A stretch of DNA of 21,238 nt from WLNJ01 sp037131165 (GTDB taxonomy: Bacteria > Actinomycetota > Thermoleophilia > Solirubrobacterales > Solirubrobacteraceae). Shown here piece after piece: positions 15,011 through 21,067 of this stretch (position 1 is its first letter; each line of letters starts with the position of its first letter). The stretch spans positions 1 to 21,238 of the forward strand of contig JBAXRO010000031.1 of NCBI GenBank assembly GCA_037131165.1, in the 5' to 3' direction. Position numbers and translations under genes: made by a program. The notes beneath the pieces are model-generated. The model searched no databases, was not told where the DNA came from, and saw only the letters and a program-made list of their open reading frames with translations.

Positions 15011-15403
15011 TCAGGCGAGGATCAGCGCGGCAGCCACGAAACAGACGACTGCCAAAGCCCCGGCAGGAAGCCAACCCTTGATCGACTCGGCCTTCTTCTC
15101 CATGAATCCCTTGCCGACAGCAAAGGGGTCGCCAGCCTTCATGTGGAGGGCGACCGCCCCGACCATCAGCAGGCCGAGGCCCAGTGCCGCGAGGCCGCCG
15201 AGCATGGGCACGGCGATGACCCCGACGATCAGGCCGACGACTGCGAGCAGTTCGAGCGCACCGACCAGCCTGTAGGTCGAGCGGCTGATCCCGAGGTGAT
15301 CGGGCGCCACCTCGGCAAGTTCGCTCGAGCTGAACTTGTTGGCTCCGGCACCTGCGAACACCAGCACCAACAACACCGAGAGGACTATCTCGACGATCGA
15401 CAC
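15011..15403 (-). CDS. DoxX-like small membrane protein
   Basis: A 130-residue protein with four hydrophobic helices (about 3-21, 44-63, 66-88 and 109-129), matching the DoxX-like family of four-helix membrane proteins. The family hallmark AGANKF after the first helix is present (19-24). Function is not established for this branch; relatives are linked to redox or quinone processes. The GTG at 15403 is preferred to a GTG at 15430 because it starts directly at the first helix and a promoter-like TATAGATT ends 7 nt before it. It stands alone on the minus strand between rnpB and imuB, with about 180 nt before the imuB start. Confidence 0.82.
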   Translation of the reverse strand: MSIVEIVLSVLLVLVFAGAGANKFSSSELAEVAPDHLGISRSTYRLVGALELLAVVGLIVGVIAVPMLGGLAALGLGLLMVGAVALHMKAGDPFAVGKGFMEKKAESIKGWLPAGALAVVCFVAAALILA

Positions 15404-15410
15404 GCGCCTG

Positions 15411-15439
15411 AATCTATACGCCCGACCCACTCACGGCAA
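15411..15439 (-). promoter_or_regulatory. promoter of the DoxX-like gene
   Basis: TTGCCG (15434-15439) is followed by 17 nt and TAGATT (15411-15416), within TATAGATT. The -10 ends 7 nt before the GTG, so the transcript is probably leaderless. A weak AGG lies 4 nt before the GTG. Confidence 0.5.
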
Positions 15440-15472
15440 GGCCAATGGGATGGGACCATGCCGACCGCGCAA

Positions 15473-15560
15473 GGCCTCCGGCGGACAGGCGCCGCGGGCA
15501 CTCGGCGAGCCCCACGGAATTGATGGCGAGCGCCCGCGGCTGCCTGTCCGGCTGGAGGCC
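15473..15560. repeat. long imperfect inverted repeat between rnpB and the DoxX-like gene
   Basis: GGCCTCC (15473-15479), GGACAGGC (15483-15490) and CCGCGGGC (15492-15499) are complementary to GGAGGCC (15554-15560), GCCTGTCC (15542-15549) and GCCCGCGG (15532-15539). The hairpin has about 23 strong pairs plus CTC/GAG at the apex and only small internal loops. It lies outside the RNase P RNA, which has its own hairpin closer by. A degenerate GCCAATGGGA-GGG direct repeat flanks it (about 15441 and 15568). Its role is unknown. Confidence 0.6.
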
Positions 15561-15573
15561 CACCCCGCCAATG

Positions 15574-15601
15574 GGAAGGGGCCCCTTGCGGAGCCCCTTC
15601 C
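15574..15601 (-). terminator. terminator hairpin of rnpB
   Basis: GGAAGGGGC (15574-15582) pairs perfectly with GCCCCTTCC (15593-15601) around a 10-nt loop. It begins directly after the 3' end of the RNase P RNA. There is no long U tract. Confidence 0.6.
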
Positions 15602-15602
15602 T

Positions 15603-15930
15603 TTAGTGAGCCTGTAAGCCGGATTCTGTCTTGGACGACCATCCATCTTTGCGGCCTACCTGGACCTGGGCGGGCAGCCTCATGGCGGTCCTGCTTGGCC
15701 TTGCATCGAGTGGGGTTTGCCTGGCCGCCGTGTCACCACGGCGCCGGTGCGCTCTTACCGCACCATTTCACCCTTACCGGCTCCGACCCGAAGGCCGGCG
15801 CTTAGGCGGTGTCATTTCTGTTGCACTTTCCCGCGGGTTTCCCCGGGTCGGCGTTACCGACCACCCTGCCCTTCGATGTCCGGACTTTCCTCGACGGCCC
15901 AAAGGCCGCCGCGGCCGTCTGTCTCACACC
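15603..15930 (-). ncRNA. rnpB: RNase P RNA
   Basis: The catalytic RNA that trims the 5' end of tRNA precursors. On the minus strand the universally conserved blocks are all present in order: GAGGAAAGTCCGGA near the 5' end (15880-15893), GCAACAGAAA, the AGGGTGAAA...GGTAAGAGC...CACCG block (15745-15774), and ACAGAATCCGGCTTA at the 3' side (15615-15629). GTGAG near the 5' end pairs with CTCAC at 15606-15610 to form helix P1. The exact ends are estimates from that helix; about 330 nt is a normal bacterial size. TACCCT at 15936-15941 may be its -10, and a terminator hairpin follows at once. Confidence 0.95.
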
Positions 15931-15935
15931 GCCCG

Positions 15936-15941
15936 AGGGTA
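15936..15941 (-). promoter_or_regulatory. possible -10 of rnpB
   Basis: TACCCT on the minus strand (TANNNT) lies about 6 nt before the estimated RNase P RNA 5' end. The same hexamer occurs before ccmE. No clear -35 is seen. Confidence 0.3.
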
Positions 15942-16001
15942 CCGCCAACCGGGATGCCCGGCACGAAACGGGAGGTTCGACTCAACAGGCGCCCTCAACG
16001 G

Positions 16002-16029
16002 GAAGCGCCCGGCCGATGCCGGGCGCTTC
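16002..16029 (-). terminator. terminator of the multi-pass membrane protein gene
   Basis: GAAGCGCCCGGC (16002-16013) and GCCGGGCGCTTC (16018-16029) form a perfect 12-bp stem with a CGAT loop, 25 nt after the stop codon at 16055. It separates this gene from rnpB. No U tract follows. Confidence 0.7.
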
Positions 16030-16054
16030 GTCACGACTTGGTTGCCGGTTGCGC

Positions 16055-16768
16055 TCAGGCGGCCGGAGCCGGAGGCGGCGGAGGCGGCGGGGCTACTCCC
16101 TCACCGACCGGCTGGCCCAGCAGCGCGAAGTAGAGGACCGAGCGAACGAGGCCATCGACCGGGATCAGGAATATCCCCAGCGCGATCGCGACGACTGCTG
16201 CACCCACCCCGCCCCCGATCACGCCACCGATCAGCACCGAGCCGAGCCCGATCACGAGGACCAACAGGAACAGGACCAAGCCGATTCCGAGGACGTTCCA
16301 ACCATGCCCCTTGACGAGCGCACGACTGCGTCCAAGCGACTCGAAGCTGATCTTCTCGACGACGATCGCAGGCTGAAAAACGGACCACCAGACGAGCAGC
16401 ACGATGCCCGGGATGATCAGGAGGAGGAAGCCGAAGAAGGTCCCGATTCCCGCCACGATCCCAACCCAGATGAGCGGCCAGATCCTGTCGCTCACCGAAC
16501 CAAGGATCTCACCGATCGACCCGGGTTCGGAACCCTGGTTCTCGGCTTGAACGACCCGTACGACCGCACCTGCGTAGAGGGCGGCGGCGGCGAACTGCAC
16601 GATGCTCCCGAGCGCCGAACCGAGGCCTCCGGCCTGCTGGAGCAGGTACTGGATGAGTCCCGCCGGGATCAGCACCAAAGCAGCCATCCCGAGCAGGAGC
16701 CCGACCCGCTTGCCGTAGATCTCCAAGGCCCGGCTGATTACGGGCCCCACTGCGACTTGTGTATTCAT
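16055..16768 (-). CDS. multi-pass membrane protein (DUF7847 / glycerophosphodiesterase membrane-domain-like)
   Basis: A 237-residue integral membrane protein with about six hydrophobic segments, starting with a short amphipathic region (SRALEIYGKRVGLLLG) typical of the membrane domain found in some glycerophosphoryl diester phosphodiesterases and in DUF7847 proteins. The central motif LGRSRALVKGHGWNVLGIGL is also typical of that group. No catalytic domain is attached. It ends in a proline-rich tail (eight prolines in the last 12 or so residues) likely to lie outside the membrane fold. Function is unknown. The ATG at 16768 has no Shine-Dalgarno; TACGGT lies 6 nt upstream. It is followed by a strong hairpin and preceded by lexA on the same strand. 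Confidence 0.75.
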   Translation of the reverse strand: MNTQVAVGPVISRALEIYGKRVGLLLGMAALVLIPAGLIQYLLQQAGGLGSALGSIVQFAAAALYAGAVVRVVQAENQGSEPGSIGEILGSVSDRIWPLIWVGIVAGIGTFFGFLLLIIPGIVLLVWWSVFQPAIVVEKISFESLGRSRALVKGHGWNVLGIGLVLFLLVLVIGLGSVLIGGVIGGGVGAAVVAIALGIFLIPVDGLVRSVLYFALLGQPVGEGVAPPPPPPPAPAA

Positions 16769-16774
16769 GCGCTG

Positions 16775-16780
16775 ACCGTA
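16775..16780 (-). promoter_or_regulatory. candidate leaderless -10 hexamer for the multi-pass membrane protein gene
   Basis: TACGGT on the minus strand ends 6 nt before the ATG at 16768 and adjoins the putative lexA terminator hairpin. No -35 match is visible. Confidence 0.4.
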
Positions 16781-16805
16781 ACCCCGATTCCGGATGGAAT
16801 GGGTT
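16780..16805 (-). terminator. possible lexA terminator hairpin
   Basis: AACCC-CG-ATTCC (16780-16791) pairs with GGAATGGGTT (16796-16805) around a GGAT loop with a 2-nt bulge. It lies about 19 nt after the lexA stop. Weak, with no U tract. Confidence 0.35.
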
Positions 16806-16823
16806 CGATTGCGGCTTACGAGA

Positions 16824-17453
16824 TCAGGCGACGCTGCGCATCAGCCCGACGACCTTGCCGATCACCTCGACCTCGTCGGTAAGGATCGGCTCGTGCGAGT
16901 CGTTCTCCGGCTGGAGCCTGACCCGATCCCCCTCATGGAAGAAGCGCTTGACGGTCGCCTCTGCCTGGTCGCCGACCAGCGCGACGACGATCTCCCCGTC
17001 GCGCGCCGTGTTCTGGCGGCTGACGACAACGAGGTCGCCGTCGAGGATGCCGGCGTTGATCATCGAGTCACCGCGGATCCGGAGGATGAACTCGCCCTTG
17101 CGCCCGCCGGCCTCCTCCGGGACCTGAACATGGTCCTCGACCAGTTCCTCGGCGACCACCGGGCTGCCTGCCGCAACCTGGCCGACGAGCGGCAGGCCCG
17201 GCCCAGACACGGCGGCCTTCATTCCCCTGGTGGCGCGATCGAGCAGCTCGATCGCACGCGGCTTGCTTGGATCGCGCCTGAGCAATCCGAGCTTCTCGAG
17301 GTTCGCGAGGTGGACGTGGACGGTCGAGCTCGATGTCAGGCCGATGGCCTTGCCGATGTCACGGACCGTCGGCGGGTAGCCGTGGCGATCGGTGAACGAA
17401 CGGATCGCGTCCATCACTTCCTGCTGCCTGCTTGTCAACGGGTTCTGGGACAT
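16824..17453 (-). CDS. lexA: LexA repressor
   Basis: A 209-residue SOS repressor that cleaves itself when RecA is activated by DNA damage. The N-terminal winged helix begins LTSRQQEVMDAIRSF, with the recognition region YPPTVRDIGKAIGLTSSSTV (26-45). The cleavage bond is A95-G96 in GQVAAGSP; the catalytic pair is S130 (RIRGDSMINAGI) and K169 (EATVKR). Length is normal. ATG at 17453 is chosen since it starts the conserved domain and GAGG lies 9 nt upstream; the frame is open further upstream, across the tRNA gene, and that part is not coding. A LexA box 36 nt before the start implies autoregulation. A second box controls the imuB operon about 2.6 kb away. Confidence 0.96.
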   Translation of the reverse strand: MSQNPLTSRQQEVMDAIRSFTDRHGYPPTVRDIGKAIGLTSSSTVHVHLANLEKLGLLRRDPSKPRAIELLDRATRGMKAAVSGPGLPLVGQVAAGSPVVAEELVEDHVQVPEEAGGRKGEFILRIRGDSMINAGILDGDLVVVSRQNTARDGEIVVALVGDQAEATVKRFFHEGDRVRLQPENDSHEPILTDEVEVIGKVVGLMRSVA

Positions 17454-17488
17454 TCGTTGGTGCCTCGCTGCGGTGAGAGGGTTTCCTG

Positions 17489-17502
17489 CGAACAGATGTT
17501 CG
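17489..17502. promoter_or_regulatory. LexA (SOS) box of lexA
   Basis: CGAACAGATGTTCG matches CGAAC-N4-GTTCG exactly in both half sites, with only the four-base spacer unsymmetric. It lies between the candidate -10 TATCTT (minus strand, 17507-17512) and the lexA start, over the expected transcription start. Confidence 0.9.
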
Positions 17503-17506
17503 CTCG

Positions 17507-17512
17507 AAGATA
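17507..17512 (-). promoter_or_regulatory. possible -10 of lexA
   Basis: TATCTT on the minus strand (TANNNT) ends 4 nt before the LexA box. No convincing -35 is found 16-18 nt further upstream. Confidence 0.4.
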
Positions 17513-17597
17513 GGGGTTCGCCCGGACCTCCCGCACTCCTGCCCGGAATCTGGCGAGCGACCCGTTGACCGCTCGGCACCGGTTGGGGCCGCAGGGC

Positions 17598-17603
17598 TAT
17601 ACT
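17598..17603 (+). promoter_or_regulatory. -10 element of the tRNA-Leu promoter
   Basis: TATACT matches five of six consensus bases and lies 11 nt before the mature tRNA. The expected transcription start is about 5 nt before the tRNA. A TTGACC at 17565-17570 is 27 nt away, too far to be its usual -35. Confidence 0.6.
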
Positions 17604-17614
17604 CGCGCGCTCCG

Positions 17615-17698
<84 letters not shown>

Positions 17699-17704
17699 CT
17701 GGAT

Positions 17705-17733
17705 GGAGCCCCGCCCCAAGCGGGGCTCCTTTG
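17705..17733 (+). terminator. rho-independent terminator of tRNA-Leu
   Basis: GGAGCCCCGC (17705-17714) and GCGGGGCTCC (17720-17729) form a perfect 10-bp stem with a 5-nt loop, followed by TTTGCTT. It starts 7 nt after the tRNA. Confidence 0.88.
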
Positions 17734-17809
17734 CTTCGAGCCACTGACCACGCAAGCCGGGCAGTGGAAGCGCCCGCCGATCAGGGAACCGGAGCAGCAG
17801 AGGCGAATG

Positions 17810-17829
17810 CCCGGGGATTCGAACCCGGG
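17810..17829 (-). other. tRNA T-arm-like palindrome, no complete tRNA
   Basis: On the minus strand CCCGGGTTCGAATCCCCGGG resembles a tRNA T stem-loop (GGTTCGAATCC). The bases before it belong to secG and its terminator and cannot form the rest of a tRNA. It may be a tRNA remnant, an old integration site or a chance hairpin. Confidence 0.35.
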
Positions 17830-17837
17830 CGGGGCAG

Positions 17838-17858
17838 AAGGTCGGCTCAGCCGACCTT
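17838..17858 (-). terminator. terminator hairpin enclosing the secG stop codon
   Basis: AAGGTCGGC (17838-17846) and GCCGACCTT (17850-17858) form a perfect 9-bp stem whose three-base loop is the secG stop codon itself. A G/C-rich sequence follows instead of a U tract. Confidence 0.6.
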
Positions 17859-18074
17859 GAGCATCAGGATCGTGTTCAGGGCGAACGCGATCGCGAACCC
17901 GACGGTCCAGCGATTGAGGTTGCGCTCGACCAGCGATCCACCGCCGAAGGGACCGTCGCCGGAGCCGGCGCCGAATGCGCCTGAGAGGCCTGCGTCCTTG
18001 CCCGAATGCATCAGGATGAGGATCACAAGGACCACCGAGATGAAGACCTGAATGATGCCGAGGAGTACGTACAC
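17847..18074 (-). CDS. secG: preprotein translocase subunit SecG
   Basis: A 75-residue subunit of the SecYEG channel that assists SecA-driven protein export. It has two membrane helices (about 3-22 and 55-73) joined by the glycine-rich loop that marks SecG, DAGLSGAFGAGSGDG, followed by GGGSLVERNLNRWT. Start is GTG at 18074; no Shine-Dalgarno precedes it, but TAACCT lies 9 nt upstream. It follows the CcmI-like gene by 15 nt on the same strand, so it may also be transcribed from the ccm promoter. The coding sequence ends inside a hairpin. Length is normal for actinobacterial SecG. Confidence 0.93.
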   Translation of the reverse strand: MYVLLGIIQVFISVVLVILILMHSGKDAGLSGAFGAGSGDGPFGGGSLVERNLNRWTVGFAIAFALNTILMLKVG

Positions 18075-18083
18075 GGTCCGGAG

Positions 18084-18089
18084 AGGTTA
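18084..18089 (-). promoter_or_regulatory. candidate leaderless -10 hexamer for secG
   Basis: TAACCT on the minus strand ends 9 nt before the GTG at 18074, in the 15-nt gap after the CcmI-like gene. It would let secG be expressed independently of the ccm genes. Confidence 0.35.
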
Positions 18090-18410
18090 CTACCCGCCGG
18101 GCTTGGTCGGTGCCGGGGCGGCGGAATCCTTCAACAGCTCGGCGGCCTCGGCCCGCAGCCTCGAGTCGAGCAGGCGCCAGTCGTCCTCGCTGAGCTTCCC
18201 GGTTCGCCAGTCGAGCTCGGCCTCGCGGATCTCCCTCAGCTTCGCTTCGCGCTCAGCCGCCCGCTCGACCTCGCGGGGGTCGGCCTCGACCTCCACCGGC
18301 TGTTCTTCGGCTTCCCCCTCGGATCCCGCCCCGAGCGAGCGGTAGATCGGCGAGCCGATCAGGACCACGACGATCGCCAAGGCGACGACAACGACCAGCA
18401 GCTCGAGCAT
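18090..18410 (-). CDS. CcmI-like small membrane protein of cytochrome c maturation
   Basis: A 106-residue protein with one N-terminal membrane helix (about 3-22), an acidic linker and a charged helical region (REAKLREIREAELDWRTGKLSEDDWRLLDSRL in outline, about 52-84). The layout and the EIREAELDWRTGKLSEDDW motif resemble the N-terminal part of CcmI/CycH, which presents apocytochrome to the haem lyase; the TPR domain of full CcmI is absent. Its ATG directly abuts the ccmF stop (TGA-ATG), which supports a shared role. It ends in a short Pro/Ala tail. Assignment rests on context and general similarity, so an unrelated accessory protein is possible. Confidence 0.6.
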   Translation of the reverse strand: MLELLVVVVALAIVVVLIGSPIYRSLGAGSEGEAEEQPVEVEADPREVERAAEREAKLREIREAELDWRTGKLSEDDWRLLDSRLRAEAAELLKDSAAPAPTKPGG

Positions 18411-20546
18411 TCAGCCCTGCCCGCGACCGACGGCGGCGGGCAGGCTGACCCGACGTCGGCGCGGCTCGGACGGTGGCCAGATCGCAATCAGTCCCCCGAT
18501 CACGACGACGATGCCGCCGGCCCAGATCCATGTGACGAGCGGCGAGACGATGATCCTGAAGGTGGCCGGCGGGGGGTTCTTCAGGTACTGAGCAGTGATC
18601 AAGCCGATTCCAACCGCCCTCGCCTCGGGAGTCAGGTCACCGAAGCGCTTGTCGACCCTCTCCGCGAGCGGGACGATCTTCGAGGTGTCGGGCTCGATCG
18701 CGATCCAGAGGTCGCGCAGCGGACCGGCCCGCAGGCCGACGTCCGTCTCCGACTCGCCGGAGAACGCGTCCCCGACAGTCGGGGCGAGGTTCGCCGGGTA
18801 CCAGCTCTTGGTCGGGTTGATCGTCCCCTGGTCCTTGCCGTTGCGCGTCACTGCGACCTCGGCACCGAACTGGACCCTCTCCTCGAAGATCTGGGCGGTC
18901 GGCTTGACGTAGGTGAATGTGTAGTCGCCCTGCTTGACGGTCGTACCCGGGGTCATTGGCTGCTCGGTCACCTTCTGGAAGGCCGATGACGCCGCCACGC
19001 CGCAGAGCAACAGGGCGAACCCGGCATGGACGACGTAGCCGCCGTAGCGGCGCCGGTTGCGCCTGACGAGCTGGACGAGGGCGCGCCCCGAAGACTCCGA
19101 AGCCATCGCCCTCCTGGCCCTGACGCCTCGCACGAACTCCTGGGTCACGGTCGCGCCGGTCAGGGCGGCGGCGATGAACAGCAGGAGCGACGGGATGTCC
19201 TCGCGGATCGGCGGGATCGCAACCGAAAGGATCACGCCCGTCCCGAGCGCGACGATCAGCGGAATCCGGAGCGAGCCGAGCAGCTCCCTGAGGCCGGAGC
19301 GCCGCCAGGCGACCAGCGGGCCGATCCCCATCAACGCGCCCATCACGAGTGCGAGCGTACCGACGTAGCGGTCGAACCACTCCGGCCCGACCGTCGACTT
19401 GGTACCGGTGACCGCCTCGCTGATGAGCGGGAAGAAGGTCCCCCACATCACGACGAACGTGAGCGCCACGAGGATCAGGTTCTGACCGAGGAAGAAGCTC
19501 TCACGCGAAAGCAGGGAGTCGAGCCTGTGCTCCGACCGCAGGTCCGACCGCCTTGTGGCGACGAGGTAGATGGAGGCTCCGAGCTCGACGAGGATCAGTG
19601 CGACGAAGGCCCAGCGCAGAGCGGCGCCCGGCTCGACGAAGGCGTGGATCGAGGTGAGGATGCCCGAGCGGACGAGGAAGGTGCCGAGGATCGAGAGGAT
19701 GCCCGCCCCCAGGACCAGCGAGGCGTTCCAGATCTTGAGCATCCCGCGCTTCTCCTGAATGGTCGCCGAATGCAGGTACGCGGTGCCGAGCAGCCAGGGC
19801 AGCAGCGCGGCGTTCTCGACCGCGTCCCACGCCCAGTAGCCGCCCCATCCGAGTTCTGCGTACGACCAGCGGGCACCGAGAAGGATCCCGATGCCGAGCG
19901 CGAGCCAGGCACCGAGCGCGAAGCGCCTCGTGGCGAGCAGCCAGTCGGCACCGAGGCGACGGGTCCAGAGGGCCCCGATCGCGAACGCGAACGGAATCGA
20001 GAAGAGCGTGTAGCCGGCGTAGAGGGCGGGCGGGTGGATCATCATCGACGCGTGCCGAAGCAGCGGGTTCAGCCCTGCGCCCTCCGCAGGCACCTGGGCG
20101 AGAGTCACGAACGGATCCTCGAGCGCGACGATCAGCAGCAGGAAGAACGTCGAAAGCCCGAACAGGACGACGGTCGCGACCGGCAGGACCTCCTTGAGTC
20201 GCTTGCGCAGCGCTGCGATCGCGATCGTCGACCAGATCGTCAGCAGCACCACCCAGAGCAGCAGCGACCCCTCCTGTGAAGACCAGGCGGCAGCGGCCTT
20301 GTAGCCGACAGGCGTGGTCGTCGAAGAGTGACCGGCAACCACCGCGAACGAAAAGTCGTCACGAAGGAAAGCGATCTCGAGGATCGCGAAGGCACCGAGG
20401 ACGACGCCGGTGAGCACGGCCATCGAGCGTTGCCCTGAGATCAGCAGCTCACGCCTGCCACTGCGAATGCCGACGATTGTCGAAACCAGTCCCCAGACCG
20501 AAACGGCCAAGGCGATCATCATCAGGGAGCGGCCGACGATGGCCAT
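18411..20546 (-). CDS. ccmF: cytochrome c haem lyase subunit CcmF
   Basis: A 711-residue integral membrane protein of System I cytochrome c maturation, which attaches haem from CcmE to the CxxCH motif of apocytochromes outside the membrane. The tryptophan-rich WWD haem-binding motif is GWGGYWAWDAVENA (about 233-246), flanked by candidate haem-ligand histidines (H171 in MIHPPALYAG, H259, H301). About 14 hydrophobic segments are visible and a large external domain lies near the C-terminus (about 520-670). ATG at 20546 starts 6 nt after ccmE. The stop abuts the CcmI-like gene. No ccmA, ccmB, ccmC or ccmH is in the window. Confidence 0.95.
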   Translation of the reverse strand: MAIVGRSLMMIALAVSVWGLVSTIVGIRSGRRELLISGQRSMAVLTGVVLGAFAILEIAFLRDDFSFAVVAGHSSTTTPVGYKAAAAWSSQEGSLLLWVVLLTIWSTIAIAALRKRLKEVLPVATVVLFGLSTFFLLLIVALEDPFVTLAQVPAEGAGLNPLLRHASMMIHPPALYAGYTLFSIPFAFAIGALWTRRLGADWLLATRRFALGAWLALGIGILLGARWSYAELGWGGYWAWDAVENAALLPWLLGTAYLHSATIQEKRGMLKIWNASLVLGAGILSILGTFLVRSGILTSIHAFVEPGAALRWAFVALILVELGASIYLVATRRSDLRSEHRLDSLLSRESFFLGQNLILVALTFVVMWGTFFPLISEAVTGTKSTVGPEWFDRYVGTLALVMGALMGIGPLVAWRRSGLRELLGSLRIPLIVALGTGVILSVAIPPIREDIPSLLLFIAAALTGATVTQEFVRGVRARRAMASESSGRALVQLVRRNRRRYGGYVVHAGFALLLCGVAASSAFQKVTEQPMTPGTTVKQGDYTFTYVKPTAQIFEERVQFGAEVAVTRNGKDQGTINPTKSWYPANLAPTVGDAFSGESETDVGLRAGPLRDLWIAIEPDTSKIVPLAERVDKRFGDLTPEARAVGIGLITAQYLKNPPPATFRIIVSPLVTWIWAGGIVVVIGGLIAIWPPSEPRRRRVSLPAAVGRGQG

Positions 20547-20552
20547 CTCGGG

Positions 20553-20957
20553 TTACTGGCCTGCCTTTGCAGCCTTGAACTTCGATGGGCACTTGGTCTG
20601 AAGCGAGTCGCGCTCTCCGACCCACTTGCTCCCGTCCCTGCGGACGGTCACGATCACCTCGCGGCCCTCCCTGAAGGGATCGGGGACTTGGCCCGAGTAG
20701 GCCACGGCGACGCTGGCCGTGCCGGCGCGATCACGCACGCGGAAGTCGAGTGCCCCGCCGCGCCGCTCGACCGAGCCGTGCACGACCTTGCCCGTCAGCT
20801 GGTAGGTGCGGTTCGGATCGGCCCCGCTGATCAGCTGGCTGGGCGTCTTTGCCTCGCTGCCGGCACTGAAACTCGTGTAGACGAGCACGGTCGCCAGCGC
20901 CAAGGCGGCAACCAAGGCCACTGAGAGCCGGATCGTTCGCTTTCGGGCGGGGTCCAT
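20553..20957 (-). CDS. ccmE: haem chaperone CcmE, cysteine-type variant
   Basis: A 134-residue periplasmic-side haem chaperone anchored by one N-terminal helix (about 8-28), followed by the OB-fold domain (YQLTGKVVHGSV...DFRVRDRAGTASVAVAYSGQVPDPFREG). Usual CcmE binds haem through a histidine in HDENY near the end. Here that place reads LQTKCPSKF, with C123 and F127, resembling the CxxxY form of Desulfovibrio and archaeal CcmE (System I*), but with Phe instead of Tyr. Haem is therefore probably attached through the cysteine. The ATG at 20957 has no Shine-Dalgarno; TACCCT lies 11 nt upstream. It is the first gene of the ccmE-ccmF-ccmI-like-secG run. Confidence 0.9.
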   Translation of the reverse strand: MDPARKRTIRLSVALVAALALATVLVYTSFSAGSEAKTPSQLISGADPNRTYQLTGKVVHGSVERRGGALDFRVRDRAGTASVAVAYSGQVPDPFREGREVIVTVRRDGSKWVGERDSLQTKCPSKFKAAKAGQ

Positions 20958-20968
20958 CGGGATGACAG

Positions 20969-20974
20969 AGGGTA
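20969..20974 (-). promoter_or_regulatory. candidate -10 of the ccm operon
   Basis: TACCCT on the minus strand ends 11 nt before the ccmE ATG, so the leader would be only a few nucleotides. The same hexamer precedes rnpB. The gap to the divergent gene at 21068 holds both promoters. Confidence 0.4.
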
Positions 20975-21067
20975 TCCGACCGGGCAGTCCCGCAGCCCGC
21001 CAGATGGCGCGGCAGGACTCGCCCGCCCGGCGCCGAAACTCTCTCCATCCTCAATCGTTTTCTGGAC

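Noticed and set aside
17505..17520. Second LexA-like site CGAAGATAGGGGTTCG upstream of lexA
   Set aside because: The half-site spacing is wrong (8 nt between CGAA and TTCG instead of the 6 nt of CGAAC-N4-GTTCG) and the inner C and G are absent.
17565..17570. TTGACC as -35 of the tRNA-Leu promoter
   Set aside because: It is 27 nt from the TATACT -10, far outside the 16-18 nt range, so only the -10 is reported.
17810..17900. A second complete tRNA on the minus strand
   Set aside because: Only the T-arm-like part exists; the acceptor, D and anticodon arms would have to lie within secG, and no matching stem is present.
19026..20279. 417-codon open frame on the plus strand
   Set aside because: Antisense to ccmF with its WWD motif; sequence is Arg/Glu/Asp-rich noise.
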